From Enterovibrio calviensis DSM 14347 (GTDB lineage Bacteria > Pseudomonadota > Gammaproteobacteria > Enterobacterales > Vibrionaceae), in the NCBI RefSeq assembly GCF_000621165.1, contig NZ_JHZA01000017.1, positions 1 to 64,000 of the forward strand: DNA of 64,000 nt, in the 5' to 3' direction. Made by a program: the position numbers and the translations under genes. The notes under the pieces are model-generated. The model saw only the letters and a list, made by a program, of their open reading frames with translations. It did no database searches and was not told where the DNA came from. Numbering within the stretch: the first letter of the stretch is position 1; the number at the start of each line of letters is the position of its first letter. Below, one piece after another: positions 15,323-24,531 of this stretch.

Positions 15323-16678
15323 ATGGTTGATGCTCATCAGGGTTTGGCTTCTCAGTTACATGAAGCGCTTCTAATTGTAGAGGATGACCCAGAAGTACAA
15401 AGAAAATATAGCCAAGCGCTGGAAGGCGAAGGCTCCTTACTCACTGCTAATTCTTTGGGTGTGTCTGCATCTTTGCAGCAGTTTTTGACCGCCGTTGTCC
15501 TGATTGGACGGTGTGACGCAAATACCTTGTCTTTGATGAAAGAGATGTTGTCTTATGCGCCGCGCACGAAAATCGTGGTTGTGGTCGAAAATGATAAAAA
15601 CAGCGATGCAGTGCTTGCTTTAGAGGCAGGCGCATTTGATGTGATTGAACGACCATTTAGTGACGAATACTTAAGGTTGCTGGTGCGTCGAGCGCGTCAT
15701 GTTGGCAGGCTCGAACAAGAAGTCTATCGCCTTAAAAGCTATGAGCGCCGACAAGATTCCATTGTTGGCGGAAGCCCACAGATGATGCAGTTACTGCGAA
15801 TGGCTGATCGTGTGTCGTTAACGGACATCAACACGCTCATTATTGGTGAAAGTGGGACGGGAAAAGGCCTGCTCGCGAGAGCAATTCATGATCGCAGCCC
15901 TCGCAGCGAGAAACCGTTTATTACGATCAACTGCGCGTCTATCCCAGAAGCTTTGCTCGAAAATGAGTTATTTGGTGTTGAAAGTGACACCTCCGGTGTT
16001 CATCGCGTGAAACTCGGTAAAATCGAATCTGCGCATGGTGGAACCCTGTTCTTGGATGAAATTGGCGACATGCCAGTGCATATTCAAGGCAAAATTTTGC
16101 GATTTTTACAGAACAGGCTCGTTGACCGCGTTTCAGGTAGCCGTGCCATTCCTGTCGATGTGAAAATTGTCTGCGCGACACATCAGGACTTAAGACAAAA
16201 AAGCTCAGAAAAACGTTTTCGAGATGATTTGTTGAATGTCATTGGTGAAGTGGCGATTTCCATTCCCCCTCTAAGAGAGCGTAGTGACGATATTCTCCTG
16301 CTCGCCAAAACCTTCTTGCTTCAGTTTAATCAGTCAATGAATCGTAATGTCGCTGGCTATACGGAAGACGCGTTGGAAGCCTTGCAAGCGCATGTGTGGC
16401 CGGGGAATGTGAGAGAGCTTCAAAACAAGATCAAATCTGCGGTGATTATGGCCGATGGGCACCACATTACCGCTTCTGATCTGGCTCTGACGAAGGAGCA
16501 CAAGAAGGATTCGGGCTTACCACTAAACATACGTCAGGTGAGAGAAGAGGCTGAAAGGCAAGCGGTGACACGTGCTCTTGCACGCGCTGAAGGCAATATG
16601 TCTCAAACGGCAAACCTGTTGGGTGTTTCTCGTCCGACGTTGTACACATTGATTGATAAATATGCATTGCAGCGTTAG
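15323..16678 (+). CDS. VpsR/PrsR-like sigma54-type regulator with degenerate receiver and no GAFTGA
   Basis: 451 residues, ATG 5 bases after AAGGGGAG. A receiver-like domain (~15-130) keeps the acidic pair EDD, but the phosphoacceptor strand reads AVVLIGRC (no Asp), the Thr/Ser position is Glu (VVVVEN) and the Lys position is Arg (IERPF). The AAA+ domain has Walker A GESGTGKG (~173), Walker B GGTLFLDEIGDM, sensor I and two arginines, but VESDTSGVH stands where GAFTGA should be (~217). A Fis-type HTH ends it (SQTANLLGVSRPTLY). VpsR, the Vibrio c-di-GMP-dependent biofilm regulator, also lacks GAFTGA and works with sigma70, so similar action is inferred. Confidence 0.88.
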   Translation: MVDAHQGLASQLHEALLIVEDDPEVQRKYSQALEGEGSLLTANSLGVSASLQQFLTAVVLIGRCDANTLSLMKEMLSYAPRTKIVVVVENDKNSDAVLALEAGAFDVIERPFSDEYLRLLVRRARHVGRLEQEVYRLKSYERRQDSIVGGSPQMMQLLRMADRVSLTDINTLIIGESGTGKGLLARAIHDRSPRSEKPFITINCASIPEALLENELFGVESDTSGVHRVKLGKIESAHGGTLFLDEIGDMPVHIQGKILRFLQNRLVDRVSGSRAIPVDVKIVCATHQDLRQKSSEKRFRDDLLNVIGEVAISIPPLRERSDDILLLAKTFLLQFNQSMNRNVAGYTEDALEALQAHVWPGNVRELQNKIKSAVIMADGHHITASDLALTKEHKKDSGLPLNIRQVREEAERQAVTRALARAEGNMSQTANLLGVSRPTLYTLIDKYALQR

Positions 16679-17020
16679 TCGGCGCGATACCAACGCATAT
16701 TCAGATTGCTTGGCATATGCCATAAGTTGGTTACCGTTGTTTGGTTCAATAGTGAGACTGGGGGTGAAATAGGCGTTCCTTTTACGTTGGCTTTATTGTG
16801 GAGCATATACAGTGAATATAGGTATGGGGTGATTGCAACGTTTGATGGATGATTTGGCCGCAGGCATGTTGGGCTAATAACGTTGAAGGGAATTGAGCAA
16901 CTCCTCCTACTGTTCTTGAAAGAAAAGTTCTTGTAACAACAAGCGGTGTTTCCGCAACTCTGACTTGTTGATGTTTCCCTTATTTGTGGCGTCTTGGCGA
17001 TAGCGATATGGAGTAACAGG
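16679..17020. other. Intergenic region between the VpsR-like and PqqD-like genes
   Basis: About 340 bases. Contains a 12-bp perfect palindrome TGGCATATGCCA at 16709-16720, possibly an operator. A minus-strand frame of 124 codons crosses it but has no ribosome binding site and runs into the next gene; rejected. Confidence 0.4.
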
Positions 17021-17335
17021 ATGAGAGTGGCTGAATTAGTAGATAGCAATTTGGTTCTGAAAGCTGAAGTCGATGTATCTCTTTCTGAAAATTTTTCACT
17101 TGATGTGTGTAGCTATGAATCAGGCGATCAGCTTGTTCTGTTTAGCCCTAACACGGATGATGTGATGATTTGTGATAGCGCAACCAGCGTGTTTTTGTCA
17201 CTAATAGAAAAGAACCTCCCTCTTGGTGCGGCGTTGTCTGCATTGTCTGTGTGTGAAGCGCAATATGCACGGCGTTTGCTTCATGAGTTAGAGCGTATGG
17301 AAATTATCCGGCTTAATGGTGTTCGTGAGAGTTAA
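17021..17335 (+). CDS. Small PqqD-like protein
   Basis: 104 residues from ATG 17021, 8 bases after GGAG; an upstream TTG would add nine residues. The centre (DQLVLFSPNTDDVMICDSATSVFLSLI) and the following helices (ALSALS...ARRLLHELERMEIIRLNG) follow the PqqD layout: a beta-hairpin, a 'no residue left empty' helix, then a winged-helix part. PqqD folds present precursor peptides or act in HPr-related/exopolysaccharide systems. No peptide, radical SAM or HPr-kinase partner is nearby, so the role is open. Confidence 0.5.
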   Translation: MRVAELVDSNLVLKAEVDVSLSENFSLDVCSYESGDQLVLFSPNTDDVMICDSATSVFLSLIEKNLPLGAALSALSVCEAQYARRLLHELERMEIIRLNGVRES

Positions 17336-17412
17336 CAACCCTTTCTTGCGAACGTCCCATCTCCCATAGCTGTATTCTGCCTGTGGCTGCGGTATGCTAA
17401 AACTATTGTTAA

Positions 17413-18141
17413 TTGTTGAGCGAAATCGCGACCTTGCAATACATCAAAATTAAAAATGCCATCAAAGAGCAAATTCAAAGCGGTCAATTGGCGGCTGGAA
17501 CAAAGCTTCCGTCAGAAAGAAAACTGTCTGAATCTTTCAAAACTACACGGGTCACGTTAAGAGAATCGCTTTCACTGCTTGAAGCTGATGGTTTGATTTA
17601 TCGTGAAGACAGGCGTGGTTGGTTTATTGCTCACCAAGCCCTGCGCATTAACTTGTCCGTTCCTTTCGCATTTTCGTCAGTAGCGAAGGCTCAAGGTCGT
17701 TCTACCATGACCGAGTTGGACTTTGCTGACAGTGTCATGGGCAATAAAGAAAGCACGCAATATCTGTCCCTTCCTCCTTTTACGGAAGTGTTCACGTTTG
17801 GGCGTATTCACTATCTCGATGGGAAGGCCGTGATGTATGCCGAGCACTATGTGCGAGCGGATCGTGTTCCCAACTTACTTCAGTACCCTTTGGATGGCGA
17901 TCTATCGTCTCTCTATCGCGAACATTGGCAGCTTAATACAGCATCATGCCAATATTCAGTGCGCTCTTCGACCTTTGATGATGAGATTGCAAGCAAGATA
18001 AAAGCAACAATGGGCGCGCCCGCTTTGCGTATTTCTAAGGTGAATATTGACGAAGCAGGTATCGCGCAAGAATATGTGGTAGAGCATTGGCGTCATAATG
18101 CCGTGACTTTGGATATGGCAGTTGCATTCACGGCATTGTGA
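17413..18141 (+). CDS. GntR/UTRA regulator resembling PhnR of phosphonate use
   Basis: 242 residues with a TTG start; no good ribosome binding site. Winged HTH at ~10-75 (KLPSERKLSESFKTTRVTLRESLSLLEADGLIYREDRRGWF) and a UTRA ligand domain from ~95. The strings YREDRRGWF and VVEHWRHNAV closely match Salmonella PhnR, the regulator of 2-aminoethylphosphonate uptake and breakdown. No phn genes lie within the window, so either the target is elsewhere or the ligand has changed. Confidence 0.78.
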   Translation: MLSEIATLQYIKIKNAIKEQIQSGQLAAGTKLPSERKLSESFKTTRVTLRESLSLLEADGLIYREDRRGWFIAHQALRINLSVPFAFSSVAKAQGRSTMTELDFADSVMGNKESTQYLSLPPFTEVFTFGRIHYLDGKAVMYAEHYVRADRVPNLLQYPLDGDLSSLYREHWQLNTASCQYSVRSSTFDDEIASKIKATMGAPALRISKVNIDEAGIAQEYVVEHWRHNAVTLDMAVAFTAL

Positions 18142-18207
18142 TTGTGACTGTTTTGAAGACCTAGGGTGGGTCAGTGGTGATGGAGTGCCGTAAGGCGTTA
18201 ATGCAAC

Positions 18208-18594
18208 TTACTTATTGGCCTTTATCTGCATCTGACGTTCTATACGTTGGATCTGCTTTTGTAACGTTGCCGCGTTGAATGGTTTTACCACAAACCCGTT
18301 AACCCCATGCTGTATGAGTTCTTTGACGCGTTCCTTGTCTTGCTCGCTGGAAACGACCAGAACCGGCGTGTGTTTGAGTTTTTCGTCAGTGCGAATTTCC
18401 TTGAGCAACTCTCGCCCATCCATCTTGGGCATATTCAAATCGGTGATAACCAAGTCATAGCGATTCTTTTTGACCATTTGCAAGGCTTGCCAACCATTGG
18501 TCGCTTCCTCTAGATCAATATAATTGATACTTCTGAGCAAATTCAACATGACATGTCTGATGGATGTCATGTCATCCACGACCAGAATTTTCAT
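18208..18594 (-). CDS. CheY-like single-domain response regulator
   Basis: 128 residues, one receiver domain only. Acidic pair DD at 7-8, phosphoacceptor in VITDLNMPKMDG (~52), Ser in LVVSSEQD (~82) and Lys in FVVKPFN (~104), so phosphorylation should work. No output domain and no kinase beside it. Position between the regulator cluster and a glycosyltransferase does not identify a partner. Confidence 0.9.
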   Translation of the reverse strand: MKILVVDDMTSIRHVMLNLLRSINYIDLEEATNGWQALQMVKKNRYDLVITDLNMPKMDGRELLKEIRTDEKLKHTPVLVVSSEQDKERVKELIQHGVNGFVVKPFNAATLQKQIQRIERQMQIKANK

Positions 18595-18779
18595 CGATGA
18601 GGATTACCTTAAATTCAGCTGCCTGAATAAAATATAGCCTAAACCTCAGTAACTTCGAGTTGTGTTGGCGGTGACTCTGTCAAGAAATCGGTGCTATGCA
18701 GCGAGATATTATCCAATGTCGCTAGCGGAAGTGGCGTATTTGAAGGCGTTGCGCGGTGAGGGTTTGCTAGGACAAGTGA

Positions 18780-19994
18780 TTAATTCCGCGAAGAATGCGT
18801 TTGCCTAAAAGCGCTGACAGCAACTTGCGGCGTGTTTGGTGATTCGTTGCGTTCAAACAGAGCGCGATATTGGGATTCATACACTTCTGGATGATGCTTA
18901 TCTTGAACATAGCGTCGCGACGCTCGACCTAACATCAAACGTTTATTACTTTTCAAAAACAATTCTAAAAGTTGGTCTCGAAGCGGGTCATTATCTGCAT
19001 CTGTTGACCAATAAACAGGGTGACCTTTTTTATTGGTTGAAGATTGATGGGGCAGGCGAGTAGACGCAATGGGTAAGCCCATAGACATGGCTTCAAGCAA
19101 GGAAACTGACTGCTCCTGAGGCTGCAGGTAAACGTAGATGTCTATGTGCTTGTAAAAGAGAGACAGGTTGTTCAAATGGCCAGTGAAACTGACCTGTTTT
19201 TCAGAGACGCCACGATTGTCGAGCTCCTGTTGTAGCTTGCTTAGGTGCGGCGTGTTACCTACCACAAGCAGCAACGTCTGTTGCACAAACATGGGAGATC
19301 GTAAGCACGCAGCAAAATACTCATCAAAAAAATCGACAATAACCTGCTTGCTTAGGCCGGAGACGTTTAAACCCATAACTAAACGATGCGATGGAACAGC
19401 CACACTGCCAACAAGGTTTTCGGTGATTGTGCTTTCAACAGCGCGCAATGGCGGGCATAACTTTTGGCTATCGATTCCATGGCGGATCAACTTGATCTTG
19501 GCGTTTGGGATCTTTGCATGTTGATTTAGCCATGCCTGCGCCATATCTGATGGGGCGACGACCAAGTCAGACGAATGTGAGAGTGTTCGGTGTACCCACT
19601 CATGAAACCATTTGCTAAGTGCATTGCGTTGCGTGTTTTCTTGACGGTGAACATGCAGTTTCACTGGCACATTCAGCCTTTTGGCTACCCACTGCATGGG
19701 GTAGACTTTGCTTCCGTAGGTTAAACAGACATCAGGCTTAAGCGCCGTGAGTGCTTTCTTGCACTCCAGAAACTGGCCGAAACGCGAGTCTCCAACGTTC
19801 AATTCCAAACAACTGACATTGGCGGGTAAGTGCTTTGTCGACAATATCTTCGATCGTTTGAGCACTATCAAAGTGTGCTCGAATTCGGGCTGTCGAAACT
19901 GACGGATGTTAGAAAAGACCTGATCATCCTGCATCGCGTCGGCCATAGAGCCCACGATGTGGCAGATATGAATAGGTGAAGGTCTCGCTAACAT
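18780..19994 (-). CDS. Family 4 (GT-B) glycosyltransferase
   Basis: 404 residues from the ATG at 19994; a GTG 12 codons upstream (20030) is possible. Starts with PIHICHIVGSM like other GT4 enzymes. The acceptor half has LKPDVCLTYG, the donor half GHLNNLSLFYKHIDIYVYLQPQEQSVSLLEAMSMGLPIAST, i.e. the EX7E-like region (~300-330) that binds the nucleotide sugar. Cytosolic; probably builds a surface polysaccharide. No other polysaccharide genes adjoin it. Confidence 0.8.
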   Translation of the reverse strand: MLARPSPIHICHIVGSMADAMQDDQVFSNIRQFRQPEFEHTLIVLKRSKILSTKHLPANVSCLELNVGDSRFGQFLECKKALTALKPDVCLTYGSKVYPMQWVAKRLNVPVKLHVHRQENTQRNALSKWFHEWVHRTLSHSSDLVVAPSDMAQAWLNQHAKIPNAKIKLIRHGIDSQKLCPPLRAVESTITENLVGSVAVPSHRLVMGLNVSGLSKQVIVDFFDEYFAACLRSPMFVQQTLLLVVGNTPHLSKLQQELDNRGVSEKQVSFTGHLNNLSLFYKHIDIYVYLQPQEQSVSLLEAMSMGLPIASTRLPHQSSTNKKGHPVYWSTDADNDPLRDQLLELFLKSNKRLMLGRASRRYVQDKHHPEVYESQYRALFERNESPNTPQVAVSAFRQTHSSRN

Positions 19995-20209
19995 TTCGTT
20001 GGCTCTTACACAAAGGAAAACAATGGACACATAGTCGCATGGTTGCGCAAGGCTACTTTTCTGAATTCAGAGACAAATGCGAAAAAAGATGGCGGAAAGT
20101 AAGTGGAAACTACGCAGGAACTGCGCAGAAACTAAGCGGAAAGTAAGGTGCACCGACGTTTAGAGGAAGTGTGTCGGTGCGAATCGGTATCAATGGCAAA
20201 GGGCTAGAG

Positions 20210-22051
20210 TTAGTGTTTATCTAATTCAAAGTAAGGTTGCATAACCGCGCGATTTCGACCTGCATGTTTGGCTTTGTATAAACATTGGTCGGCAGACTCC
20301 AACAGCTCATTGGGCTTAGTACTGCCATGTGGCTCACAAGCGACACCGCCAATACTGATGGTGATGATCCCGCTGTTCATGCTGCCTTGGTGTGAAATAC
20401 ACTGGTCTCGGACGGTTTGGCACAACTGCCACGCAATTTTTTGCGCTTTATCTATGTCACAGTTAGGCACTAAAACAGAAAACTCTTCGCCGCCGAACCT
20501 AGCGATCGGCGCTTTCCACTCTTTTGCTACACGGCTCATGGCGTTTGCAACGCAGGACAAGACATTATCGCCTTGCAGATGGCCGTAAATGTCGTTGTAG
20601 GCTTTAAAGTGATCAATATCAATCATCATCACGGCGACGCTTGATGCATCATCCACCGCATCATATAAGGCAGCGCTTAACTGACGGCTAAAAGGTCGAC
20701 GGTTTAGCAAATTCGTCAGTTCATCCGTTTCCGCTTCGACGCGCAGTCTCTCATTGGCCATGATGAGTTCTTCTTGCAGCTCAGTCATTGCGTAGTGGTC
20801 GCGCTCTCGAATGGTCAGTTCACTGAGCATGGTGGCAAAGCGCGTCAACAGTAGGCTTTTGTTCTCGTTCCAATCGAGTGACGTGTAATTGTTGGTTGCG
20901 GCAAGTAACCCAAAGCTCTTTCGACCATCAGTGAGAGGGAACATGGCCAAGCTGTGAATACCGACATCTTCAAGAAAATCACGCTCTGCCAATGCGTTGC
21001 TTCCAAGGTTGTCGATATCAACCACGGCCACACTCTGCGCTTCCATTAACCATCGCTTCACTTTGTACATGTTGCTGAAATCAATGGTGGGTTGATCACT
21101 GTCTTCGGGATAGGAGGCACGATAGATAATCATGTCTTGTTCAAATGACAACCAGAAAACGTGGTCAGAGCGCAGTAACTCCGCCAATCTTGGCATGCTG
21201 CAGCGAACATCATGCTCGATGTTGGTTTTGTGGCCCTTTAACAATCTTAGTGATAAATCCGCCAGTAATTGATTGGCGAGATATTGCCACTCGACAGTCT
21301 GAGTGCGTGCGTTGACTTCTTCTAACAGCAGCGATTTATGTTGCTTCAATGTGCGTTCATTTAGTCGCTTTTCAATAGCATCGGCACGAATGCGCATATA
21401 CAGCTCTTGCACAGACCTCGCGACTTGCCCAATTTCATCTTCATGACGAGTGAGAGACTTTGGGATCGCGAACTTGTTAACGCGGTGGAGATCAATCTTA
21501 TCGATGCTTCTCACGAGGGCTTTAACAGGTTTTATGTATGTTTTTCTCAGCGTAACCAGCAATAGCAACGCAATGGCTAACGCTTCGATGAGGTAGATCA
21601 TCGCGGAAGGCAAAGCATGATTGAAGGCATCGTCTTCTATCGTATTAAGCGCTAAGTAAATACTGAGCTTGCCGACGCCATCCTCTTCGACTGAGATAGG
21701 GCGCTCTTTAAGCTGCCCCTCTTGACCCATCCTAGTCACATTGTCAGCCCAGAACTCTTCACCCTCACTGGTGATGAAGTGAACGTTAGACACATAGGGC
21801 ATGTCTGCAAGGCTAATCAATTGATGAAGAAGCAAAGACGTATCTTGTTTCTTCAGCGAATAGTGAATGGTCGACAAGGTGTCTTCTGCGCGATTTTCCA
21901 GAGCAGTGACAGTGAGCGAATGGATGCCGGTATAATTGAGGTGAAGTTGCACGGAAATAGAAACGACAGCGAATGTGAGGCTTAACCCAAGGACTATTGC
22001 AGTAATTTTTGATTGGATACTTTGGCGCAATGTTGAAAAAGGATTTTGCAT
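20210..22051 (-). CDS. Membrane diguanylate cyclase with HAMP and GAF domains
   Basis: 613 residues. Two membrane segments (~15-37 and ~146-166) frame a periplasmic sensor of about 110 residues. HAMP (~168-225), a coiled coil, a GAF-like domain (~265-420) and a C-terminal GGDEF domain follow, with the active motif GGEEF near 519. No RxxD inhibitory site is seen five residues before it, so product feedback is probably absent. Makes c-di-GMP from two GTP. It adjoins a glycosyltransferase and lies 3.5 kb from the VpsR-like regulator. Confidence 0.9.
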   Translation of the reverse strand: MQNPFSTLRQSIQSKITAIVLGLSLTFAVVSISVQLHLNYTGIHSLTVTALENRAEDTLSTIHYSLKKQDTSLLLHQLISLADMPYVSNVHFITSEGEEFWADNVTRMGQEGQLKERPISVEEDGVGKLSIYLALNTIEDDAFNHALPSAMIYLIEALAIALLLLVTLRKTYIKPVKALVRSIDKIDLHRVNKFAIPKSLTRHEDEIGQVARSVQELYMRIRADAIEKRLNERTLKQHKSLLLEEVNARTQTVEWQYLANQLLADLSLRLLKGHKTNIEHDVRCSMPRLAELLRSDHVFWLSFEQDMIIYRASYPEDSDQPTIDFSNMYKVKRWLMEAQSVAVVDIDNLGSNALAERDFLEDVGIHSLAMFPLTDGRKSFGLLAATNNYTSLDWNENKSLLLTRFATMLSELTIRERDHYAMTELQEELIMANERLRVEAETDELTNLLNRRPFSRQLSAALYDAVDDASSVAVMMIDIDHFKAYNDIYGHLQGDNVLSCVANAMSRVAKEWKAPIARFGGEEFSVLVPNCDIDKAQKIAWQLCQTVRDQCISHQGSMNSGIITISIGGVACEPHGSTKPNELLESADQCLYKAKHAGRNRAVMQPYFELDKH

Positions 22052-22306
22052 GCACGACTCATAGTGGTGAACAGAACACTGTCTTTTGGTTAGTTTACCT
22101 CAACAAGCGCTTAATTCAGGTGAAATTAATCGTTGAGCTGTTGGTTTTTGTGCTAATTGAGCATATTGCCAGCATCTATTAAAATGATGTGACATTCAAG
22201 GGGTTATCTTTAACGAAAAAGATCATTTTATAGGATTAGTGGTGATGAGATGTCGACCTTTGACCGCTAGATTGGCCTTTCACTTCATATGGATGTGAGC
22301 CAACAT

Positions 22307-22480
22307 TCACTCAGGCTGCTGGTCTTGCAGCACACAGATTCGATGACTACCCACTTGGCTTTTCTCACCCATGTCGAGACAAGCATCTAGGTAGGTGAAT
22401 TTTTGATACTCGACGCCAAGAATGAAAGCACCAAAAACCAGTACGACGACAATAACCCATCGGAAAATCTTTAATTTCAT
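22307..22480 (-). CDS. Small single-pass membrane protein
   Basis: 57 residues starting at ATG 22480, 8 bases after GGCGGAG; the longer frame upstream has no such site. MKLKIFRWVIVVVLVFGAFILGVEY is a signal-anchor. Two cysteines (YLDACLDMG, HRICVLQ) lie in the exported part and may form a disulfide. No family recognised. Confidence 0.6.
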   Translation of the reverse strand: MKLKIFRWVIVVVLVFGAFILGVEYQKFTYLDACLDMGEKSQVGSHRICVLQDQQPE

Positions 22481-22836
22481 GTAAAATCTCCGCCCTTTGT
22501 TAAACGCCATTGCCCTGATTGATAACAGAGTATCGTTTATCCCACATTGAGTATACCCACACCCTTGGAACCTGTGTTTCAAAAAAGAGCGAGGCCATTG
22601 AAGTGTGCTCGGTGTACTTGGTTACCCTTGATCGGGGGAGGAATATATCGAGGTGTTATTGGGGTCTGTTTCATTAGCACATTATGCTGAGTCATTAGAC
22701 CCAGATCTGCTGAAAATAAAGTATAGATTTCAATTAAAACAATAATTTATTTTAGTGATTTTATGACGTGCCCAAAATCACACTCTATACTCAAACCTTG
22801 TACACCTCGGTTTTCACATGGAAAAGAGATACGACA

Positions 22837-23184
22837 TTGAAAACTAAAAAACGAATCCGAAAGTTCTTCCCGTTAGACTTTTATGGTGCAGATAGAGGGT
22901 GGCGATTCGTCATTCGAGCCTACAGCACTTCAGAAGTATTTGATGCGTTGATGTGGCGCTCTTATCTTTCTGTACGCAGAAAAGATTTCAACTTGCTGCA
23001 TCTCGCCATAGAAACATTTTCCTACGAGAGTGATTACTCCGAAGGGCATGTTGCAGAAATCTCGGGATCACATGGCGCATTGATGCGCGTCAAAATGCTA
23101 GGGCCTGTTGTTGAAGTCAATGCGCTGAATAACGCTTACTTGGAAAAGCAGCGCGAATGCGCGGAATTGTGCCCAGTGGTATAG
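22837..23184 (+). CDS. Hypothetical protein, unknown function
   Basis: 115 residues from a TTG at 22837, preceded by GGAAAAGAGA; a GTG at 22768 would add 23 residues but has no ribosome binding site. Basic N-terminus (KTKKRIRKFFPLDFYGADRGW), no membrane segment, three cysteines including ECAELC at the end. Not recognised. Followed by a bidirectional terminator, which supports a real transcript. Confidence 0.5.
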   Translation: MKTKKRIRKFFPLDFYGADRGWRFVIRAYSTSEVFDALMWRSYLSVRRKDFNLLHLAIETFSYESDYSEGHVAEISGSHGALMRVKMLGPVVEVNALNNAYLEKQRECAELCPVV

Positions 23185-23210
23185 CTAATAAAGTATTGGT
23201 CTATCGATGA

Positions 23211-23241
23211 AAAAATGCCGAGCATATTGCTCGGCATTTTT
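23211..23241. terminator. Bidirectional rho-independent terminator
   Basis: AAAAATGCCGAGC-loop-GCTCGGCATTTTT between two converging genes: an eight-pair GC-rich stem with A and T tracts on either side. Confidence 0.9.
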
Positions 23242-23279
23242 GTGTCTGTTCTCTACGTGGGGCTAGGTGAGCCGCCAAA

Positions 23280-24518
23280 TTACATGCGGGACGAAGAATT
23301 CGACACCTTTTGGCTGCCCGTGGGTAACCAGTATGAGATGACACAAGTGATGGCAAGCAGAAGACTAGAAGCCCACAAACACGCCACCAGGCCATGTTCT
23401 TGGTATATCCACCCTGATAGCAGTGTTCCAAGTAGACGACCCATGGCATTAGCCATGTAGTAAAACCCAACGTCGAGCGATACCCCGTCTTCACGCGCAT
23501 AACTCACAATGAGGTAGCTGTGAAACGACGAGTTGACCGCGAATATTCCCCCGAAAATCAGCAATCCAATCACGACGCTAAATACGGGGGCAATATCATT
23601 AGCCAGTGCTAACGCAATCAGTGCGGGTACCACGGTTAACATGCCAGCCCATGTCATTGCTACGCGTCCATCAGGTACTTTGCCTGAGGCTTTTCCTGTG
23701 ATGCTAGGCGCGAAGCCCTGCACGATGCCATAGCCAATCACCCAACTGGCAAGGAAACCGCCGACATACCAATGATCCCAACCTAGTTGGCTGGCAAGAA
23801 ACACTGGAAGCGCGACAACGAACCAAACATCTCGTGCACCAAACAAGCACATACGCGCAGCAGACAGCACATTGATAGGCGTACTTTTTGAGAACAGCTG
23901 GGTGAACTTAGGCTTGTTCTTGGCCTGTCCAATATCAGCATGAAGGAAAAACATGCTGCTTACCCAAACAATGGCCAACATGCCCGCCATTAGCCCAACC
24001 GCACCTTGAAAACCAAACAACGAAAGCAATGCGCCACCAAGGAAAAATCCAGCGCCTTTGAGCGCATTTTTTGACCCAGTGAGCACGGCGACCCATTGAT
24101 AGAGCTTACCTTCAGCATTGGCGGGCACGAGTGTTTTCACTGCGCTCTTAGCACTCATTTTATTGAGGTCTTTTGCAATGCCTGAAACGGCTTGTGCAGC
24201 CATCACCCATCCGACAGATAACAAAGATGTCGGCACTAACAGCATGCCCAATGCAATGATTTGCAAGCCTAAGCCAATGTTCATGGTGCGGTTTAAGCCA
24301 ATGTGCGCGCCGAGCCAGCCGCCCACAAGGTTGGTGACGACACCAAACAGTTCGTAGAACAAAAACAGCAATGCAATATCTAGCGGGCTGTACCCCAAAC
24401 TATGAAAGTGAAGGACAACCAGCATTCTTAAGGCGCCATCAGTCAGCGTGAATGCCCAATAGTTGCCAGTAACAATGAGATACTGTTTAAGTTCTGACGA
24501 GAGAGAGGCCAATGCCAT
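23280..24518 (-). CDS. arsJ: Organoarsenical efflux MFS transporter
   Basis: 412 residues with about 12 membrane segments. The N-terminus (NYWAFTLTDGALRMLVVLHFHSLG) and SGIAKDLNKMSAKSAVK are typical of ArsJ, and it directly follows the GAPDH partner (13 bases). ArsJ exports 1-arseno-3-phosphoglycerate, the unstable ester formed by the dehydrogenase with arsenate, so arsenate leaves the cell and is released outside. Confidence 0.92.
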   Translation of the reverse strand: MALASLSSELKQYLIVTGNYWAFTLTDGALRMLVVLHFHSLGYSPLDIALLFLFYELFGVVTNLVGGWLGAHIGLNRTMNIGLGLQIIALGMLLVPTSLLSVGWVMAAQAVSGIAKDLNKMSAKSAVKTLVPANAEGKLYQWVAVLTGSKNALKGAGFFLGGALLSLFGFQGAVGLMAGMLAIVWVSSMFFLHADIGQAKNKPKFTQLFSKSTPINVLSAARMCLFGARDVWFVVALPVFLASQLGWDHWYVGGFLASWVIGYGIVQGFAPSITGKASGKVPDGRVAMTWAGMLTVVPALIALALANDIAPVFSVVIGLLIFGGIFAVNSSFHSYLIVSYAREDGVSLDVGFYYMANAMGRLLGTLLSGWIYQEHGLVACLWASSLLLAITCVISYWLPTGSQKVSNSSSRM

Positions 24519-24531
24519 GAGTCGCTATCTC

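Noticed and set aside
16675-17049. 124-codon minus-strand frame
   Set aside because: Covers the end of the VpsR-like gene and the start of the PqqD-like gene with no family pattern.
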